From: Bacillus massiliigorillae
GTDB lineage: Bacteria; Bacillota; Bacilli; Bacillales; DSM-1321
Assembly: GCF_000380245.2 (NCBI RefSeq)
Contig: NZ_HG428741.1
Location: forward strand, 221,642 to 285,641
Length of the DNA stretch: 64,000 nucleotides
Reading direction: 5' to 3'
How positions within the stretch are numbered: position 1 is the stretch's first letter; each line of letters begins with the position of its first letter. Below are positions 60,439 through 64,000 of the stretch, in pieces. Below the pieces are notes generated by a model that did no database searches, had not been told where the DNA came from, and was given only the letters and a program-made list of their open reading frames with translations. The translations under genes and the position numbers were made by a program.

Positions 60439-61722
60439 ATGTCTGCAAAATGGGAAAAGTTAGAAGGGAACCGTGGGGTTCTTACTGTTGAAGTAGCAGC
60501 AGATAAAGTAAGCGAAGGTTTAGACGCTGCATTCAAAAAGGTAGTAAAACAAATTAATGTACCAGGTTTCCGTAAAGGAAAAATGCCTCGTCAAATGTTC
60601 GAACAACGTTTTGGCGTAGAATCATTATATCAAGATGCATTAGATTTCATTCTTCCTGAAGCTTATGCAAACGCTGTTGTTGAAGCTGGAATCGATCCTG
60701 TAGATCGCCCAGAAATCGATGTTGAAAACATGGCTAAAGGTGAAACTTTAGTATTCAAAGCTACTGTAACTGTTAAGCCTGAAGTTAAATTAGGCGAGTA
60801 CAAAGGCTTAGAAGTTGAAGCTGTAAGCGTTGAAGTAACTGAAGAAGATGTAAACAACGAATTAGCTAAAATGCAACAACGTTTTGCTGAATTAGTTGTT
60901 AAAGAAGAAGGTAAAGCTGAAAATGGTGATACTGTTGTAATCGATTTTGAAGGATTCGTTGATGGCGAAGCTTTCGAAGGTGGAAAAGCTGAGAACTATT
61001 CATTAGAATTAGGTTCTAACTCTTTCATCCCAGGATTCGAAGAGCAAGTTGTAGGTCTTGAAGCTGGTCAAGAAAAAGATATCGAAGTTTCTTTCCCTGC
61101 TGAGTACCATGCAGCTGAGCTTGCTGGTAAGCCTGCAGTATTTAAAATCAAACTTCACGAAATCAAAACAAAGCAACTTCCTGAGTTAGATGATGAGTTT
61201 GCTAAAGATGCAGATGAAGAAGTAGAAACACTTGCTGCATTAAAAGAAAAAACTCAAAAGAACTTAGAAGAAAGCAAAAAAGTTGAAGCTGAAAACACTG
61301 TTCGTGATTCAGTATTAGAACAAGCTTCAGCTAACGCTGAAATCGATGTTCCTGAAGTTATGGTTGAAACTGAAGTTGATCGTATGGTTCAAGAGTTCGA
61401 ACAACGCTTATCAATGCAAGGTATGAACTTAGAGCTTTACTTCCAATTCTCAGGTCAAGACGAAGCTGCTCTTAAAGGACAAATGAAAGAAGAAGCTGAA
61501 AAACGCGTTCGTATGAATCTTGTTCTTGAAGCAATCGTTAAAGCAGAAAACATCGAAGTATCTGAAGAAGATGTAAATGCTGAAATCGCTAAAATGGCTG
61601 AAATGTACAACATGGATGTTGAAAACATCAAGAAAGCTTTAGGAAGCTTAGAAGGCCTTCAAGCTGACTTAGCAGTACGTAAAGCAGTTGACTTCCTTGT
61701 TGAAAACAGCAAGCAAGCTTAA
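60439..61722 (+). CDS. tig: Trigger factor
   Basis: Ribosome-bound chaperone and prolyl isomerase, 427 residues. Ribosome-binding tail with GFRKGKMPRQMFEQRFG (near 43-60), FKBP-type domain (about 150-240: GDTVVIDFEGFVDGEAFEGG) and the C-terminal helical arms. Biased codons indicate high expression. GGAGGGAAAC precedes the ATG. Followed by clpX as in B. subtilis. Confidence 0.97.
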   Translation: MSAKWEKLEGNRGVLTVEVAADKVSEGLDAAFKKVVKQINVPGFRKGKMPRQMFEQRFGVESLYQDALDFILPEAYANAVVEAGIDPVDRPEIDVENMAKGETLVFKATVTVKPEVKLGEYKGLEVEAVSVEVTEEDVNNELAKMQQRFAELVVKEEGKAENGDTVVIDFEGFVDGEAFEGGKAENYSLELGSNSFIPGFEEQVVGLEAGQEKDIEVSFPAEYHAAELAGKPAVFKIKLHEIKTKQLPELDDEFAKDADEEVETLAALKEKTQKNLEESKKVEAENTVRDSVLEQASANAEIDVPEVMVETEVDRMVQEFEQRLSMQGMNLELYFQFSGQDEAALKGQMKEEAEKRVRMNLVLEAIVKAENIEVSEEDVNAEIAKMAEMYNMDVENIKKALGSLEGLQADLAVRKAVDFLVENSKQA

Positions 61723-61743
61723 TTTTATTAAATAAAACATATT

Positions 61744-61774
61744 AACAAGGCGCGATTTTTTCGTGCCTTGTTTT
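61744..61774 (+). terminator. Terminator after tig
   Basis: CAAGGCGCG pairs with CGTGCCTTG (one mismatch), with T's following. Confidence 0.82.
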
Positions 61775-62142
61775 GTATAATTTAAAGTATGCTTTTACAA
61801 TTTCTAGAATACTTTGATTAGTAAAGAGAAATATTATGAATTTGAATGTTTCTTTATTGATTTTTTATTATAATAAGTGTAGATTATTTTTAATACCGCT
61901 AATATCTGTCTAAACTTTTAGGGAGTTTAAGTTTGTTTTAACGTTATCAGGGAAATATACATACATAAAGTAGTTCTTTTTTATTTTCTATATGGAAAAG
62001 CATTTTATTTTTTTATTTATTGGATAAAATGATACAATGCAAAACATATAGAGCTAAGTATTAGTACATATAGTTTTTCTGTAATCCTTAAGGCAATATC
62101 GTTTTTACACGACTATTCCATTATTTTAAAGGGGTGAAGCAC
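61775..62142 (+). other. clpX upstream region
   Basis: AT-rich 370 bases. A GATACAATG at about 62028-62036 may be a -10 element, but no consensus -35 was seen. No ORF or repeat was recognised. Confidence 0.4.
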
Positions 62143-63411
62143 ATGTTTAAATTTAATGACGAGAAAGGGCATCTGAAGTGTTCTTTCTGTGGAAAAACGC
62201 AGGAACAAGTTCGTAAGCTTGTTGCAGGGCCTGGCGTTTATATTTGCGACGAGTGCATCGAATTGTGCACGGAGATCGTTGAAGAGGAATTAGGAACAGA
62301 AGAAGAAGTTGAATTTAAAGATGTTCCGAAGCCGCATGAAATTAGAGAGATTTTAGATGAATATGTAATTGGACAAAGTCAAGCGAAGAAATCATTGGCT
62401 GTAGCTGTATATAATCATTATAAACGAATTAACTCTAATAGTAAGATTGACGAAGTAGAGCTAGCAAAGAGTAATATTGCGTTAATTGGACCAACAGGTA
62501 GCGGTAAGACATTACTTGCTCAAACATTAGCGAGACTTTTGAATGTTCCATTTGCTATTGCCGATGCAACTTCATTAACAGAGGCTGGTTATGTTGGGGA
62601 AGATGTAGAGAATATCTTATTAAAGCTAATTCAAGCAGCTGATTATGATGTGGAAAAAGCTGAAAAAGGTATTATTTACATTGATGAAATCGATAAAGTA
62701 GCTCGTAAATCTGAAAACCCATCTATTACTCGTGATGTATCAGGTGAAGGTGTGCAACAGGCGTTGTTAAAAATTCTTGAAGGCACAGTAGCAAGCGTTC
62801 CGCCTCAAGGTGGGCGTAAGCATCCACACCAAGAGTTCATTCAAATCGATACTACAAATATTTTATTTATTTGTGGTGGGGCATTTGATGGAATCGAACC
62901 AATTATTAAACGTCGTTTAGGACAAAAGGTAATTGGATTTGGTGCTGATAATAAGAAGAGCGATGTAGCTGAAAAAGACTTATTATCTAAGCTTCTTCCA
63001 GAAGATTTATTACGCTTCGGTTTAATTCCAGAGTTTGTAGGTCGTCTTCCGGTAATTGCGAACTTAGAACAATTAGATGAAGCAGCACTTGTTGAAATTT
63101 TAACGAAGCCGAAAAACGCTTTAGTTAAACAATATCAAAAAATGCTTGAACTAGATGATGTAGAATTGGATTTTGAAGATGAAGCACTTGTTGAAATTGC
63201 GAAGAAAGCAATTGAAAGAAAAACAGGAGCTCGTGGACTACGTTCTATTATCGAAGGCATTATGCTTGATTTAATGTTCGACTTACCTTCTCGTGATGAT
63301 ATTCAAAAATGTATTATTACGAAAGATACGGTGGTAGACAATAAATCACCTAAGTTAATCTTGAAGGATGGCACTATTGTCATTGGCGAAGGAACGAAAA
63401 CATCTGCATAA
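62143..63411 (+). CDS. clpX: ATP-dependent Clp protease ATP-binding subunit ClpX
   Basis: AAA+ unfoldase of 422 residues feeding proteins to ClpP. N-terminal zinc-binding domain with CSFCGK and CDEC (about 12-40), Walker A GPTGSGKT (about 115-122), GYVGEDVENI pore-region sequence, Walker B IIYIDEIDK and sensor/arginine region PEFVGRLPVI. The ATG at 62143 is 7 bases from AAAGGGGTGAAG and gives the MFKFNDEKG start of B. subtilis ClpX; a GTG at 62134 is in frame. Confidence 0.97.
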   Translation: MFKFNDEKGHLKCSFCGKTQEQVRKLVAGPGVYICDECIELCTEIVEEELGTEEEVEFKDVPKPHEIREILDEYVIGQSQAKKSLAVAVYNHYKRINSNSKIDEVELAKSNIALIGPTGSGKTLLAQTLARLLNVPFAIADATSLTEAGYVGEDVENILLKLIQAADYDVEKAEKGIIYIDEIDKVARKSENPSITRDVSGEGVQQALLKILEGTVASVPPQGGRKHPHQEFIQIDTTNILFICGGAFDGIEPIIKRRLGQKVIGFGADNKKSDVAEKDLLSKLLPEDLLRFGLIPEFVGRLPVIANLEQLDEAALVEILTKPKNALVKQYQKMLELDDVELDFEDEALVEIAKKAIERKTGARGLRSIIEGIMLDLMFDLPSRDDIQKCIITKDTVVDNKSPKLILKDGTIVIGEGTKTSA

Positions 63412-63439
63412 TAGCAGGTATATATTGATAATACAATCA

Positions 63440-63487
63440 AAAGGTTGTACTGAGAGTTGTAAGTAACTTTCGGTACAACCTTTTTTT
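63440..63487 (+). terminator. Terminator after clpX
   Basis: AAAGGTTGTACTGAGAGTT pairs with AACTTTCGGTACAACCTTT, followed by T7. Confidence 0.9.
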
Positions 63488-63699
63488 CTTTTTTATACGG
63501 TTAATTTTTACAAGAAAAGGTGATACTAGGCTATATAAGAAATAGCTGAATATATGCTCTATAGATTGAACGTTTTGTAGTAAAGCGTAAATAAGCGAAG
63601 TGTTTTTAGGTATGATTCTACAGTGTATATGACTTATAGATTACATAGCCTTTTATTATGCACTTGACAAACTAGGTATTCTTTTCAGGAGGGAAGGCA

Positions 63700-64000
63700 A
63701 TGAGTTGGACAACTATTATCATTATCGTACAGCTTTTTTTCGGAGTTGTGATTGGAATGTACTTCTTGAATCTTTTGAAAGGACAGAGAGCGCACAAGGT
63801 AACCATTGATCGAGAATCAAGGAAAGAGATGGAGCATTTAAAAAAGATGAGATCCATTCGATTATCTGAGCCACTTGCTGAAAAGGTTAGACCAGCAAGC
63901 TTTAAAGAAATTATTGGTCAAGAAGATGGTATTAAATCATTAAAAGCTGCACTTTGTGGCCCTAATCCACAACATGTTATTATTTATGGGCCTCCTGGAG
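63700..64000 (+). CDS. lonB: ATP-dependent protease LonB (5' part, cut by window end)
   Basis: First 100 residues of a membrane-anchored Lon-type protease. The N-terminal helix (TTIIIIVQLFFGVVIGMYF) is followed by a charged region and the start of the AAA+ domain: RPASFKEIIGQEDGIKSL and the Walker A beginning IIYGPPG at the window edge. Order clpX-lonB matches B. subtilis, where lonB is expressed in the forespore. AGGAGGGAAGG precedes the ATG. Confidence 0.92.
   Translation, partial: MSWTTIIIIVQLFFGVVIGMYFLNLLKGQRAHKVTIDRESRKEMEHLKKMRSIRLSEPLAEKVRPASFKEIIGQEDGIKSLKAALCGPNPQHVIIYGPPG

Overview
The window comes from a low-GC, endospore-forming Firmicute of the Bacillaceae. Gene order and protein sequences follow the Bacillus subtilis block zapA-yshB-polX-mutS2-yshE-lcfA-fadR-fadB-etfBA-trxA-uvrC-yslB-sdhCAB-ysmA-gerE-ysmB-racE-gerM-rph-ysnA-ysnB, then ilv-leu-ysoA-tig-clpX-lonB. 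The spore genes gerE (with a SigK-type promoter) and gerM support a spore former. All protein names rest on recognising sequence motifs and gene order by eye; no database search was run.

Layout. 1-24 kb is conserved core: cell division and DNA repair (zapA, polX, mutS2, uvrC), fatty-acid degradation under FadR (lcfA, fadR, fadB, etfBA), thioredoxin, succinate dehydrogenase, spore regulation, glutamate racemase, RNase PH and NTP cleanup. It ends at a tRNA-Arg(UCU). 24-51 kb is accessory DNA lying between two blocks that are close together in B. subtilis. It holds (i) a sigma-54 unit with an enhancer-binding regulator, an SSS symporter with a 50-residue accessory protein, and a flavin/FeS oxidoreductase, with two -24/-12 promoters; (ii) lysozyme- and holin-like genes, an NlpC/P60 hydrolase, nicotinamidase, an orphan trpB with a TRAP-like leader, and cspA; (iii) a bacterial microcompartment (BMC) operon; (iv) an MgtC-like protein, an MHS transporter, a saccharopine-dehydrogenase-like enzyme and a BASS transporter. 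51-64 kb returns to core: the T-box-controlled ilvBNC-leuBCD operon (leuA absent from its usual place), a TPR protein, trigger factor, clpX and the start of lonB.

The standout is the BMC operon at 38983-45354. It begins with phosphonoacetaldehyde hydrolase (phnX) and ends with 2-aminoethylphosphonate:pyruvate transaminase (phnW). Between them lie two BMC-H shell proteins, a BMC-P vertex protein, an acylating aldehyde dehydrogenase with a C-terminal helix resembling an encapsulation peptide, a PduL phosphotransacylase, a flavoprotein-like cargo candidate and a small zinc-ribbon protein. The parts spell a complete route: 2-aminoethylphosphonate -> phosphonoacetaldehyde (+ alanine) -> acetaldehyde + phosphate -> acetyl-CoA -> acetyl phosphate, with acetaldehyde as the volatile toxic intermediate a compartment would retain. 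Two closely similar DeoR regulators bracket the operon, and three tandem 11-bp repeats sit upstream. The aldehyde dehydrogenase is split by a -1 frameshift at a run of seven A, which is either a real lesion, programmed slippage or a sequencing error.

Other points of note are a structured dispersed repeat whose stems covary between three copies, a family of terminators sharing an inner stem, a CcpA cre site placed for activation of ilv-leu, and a long hairpin where leuA is expected.
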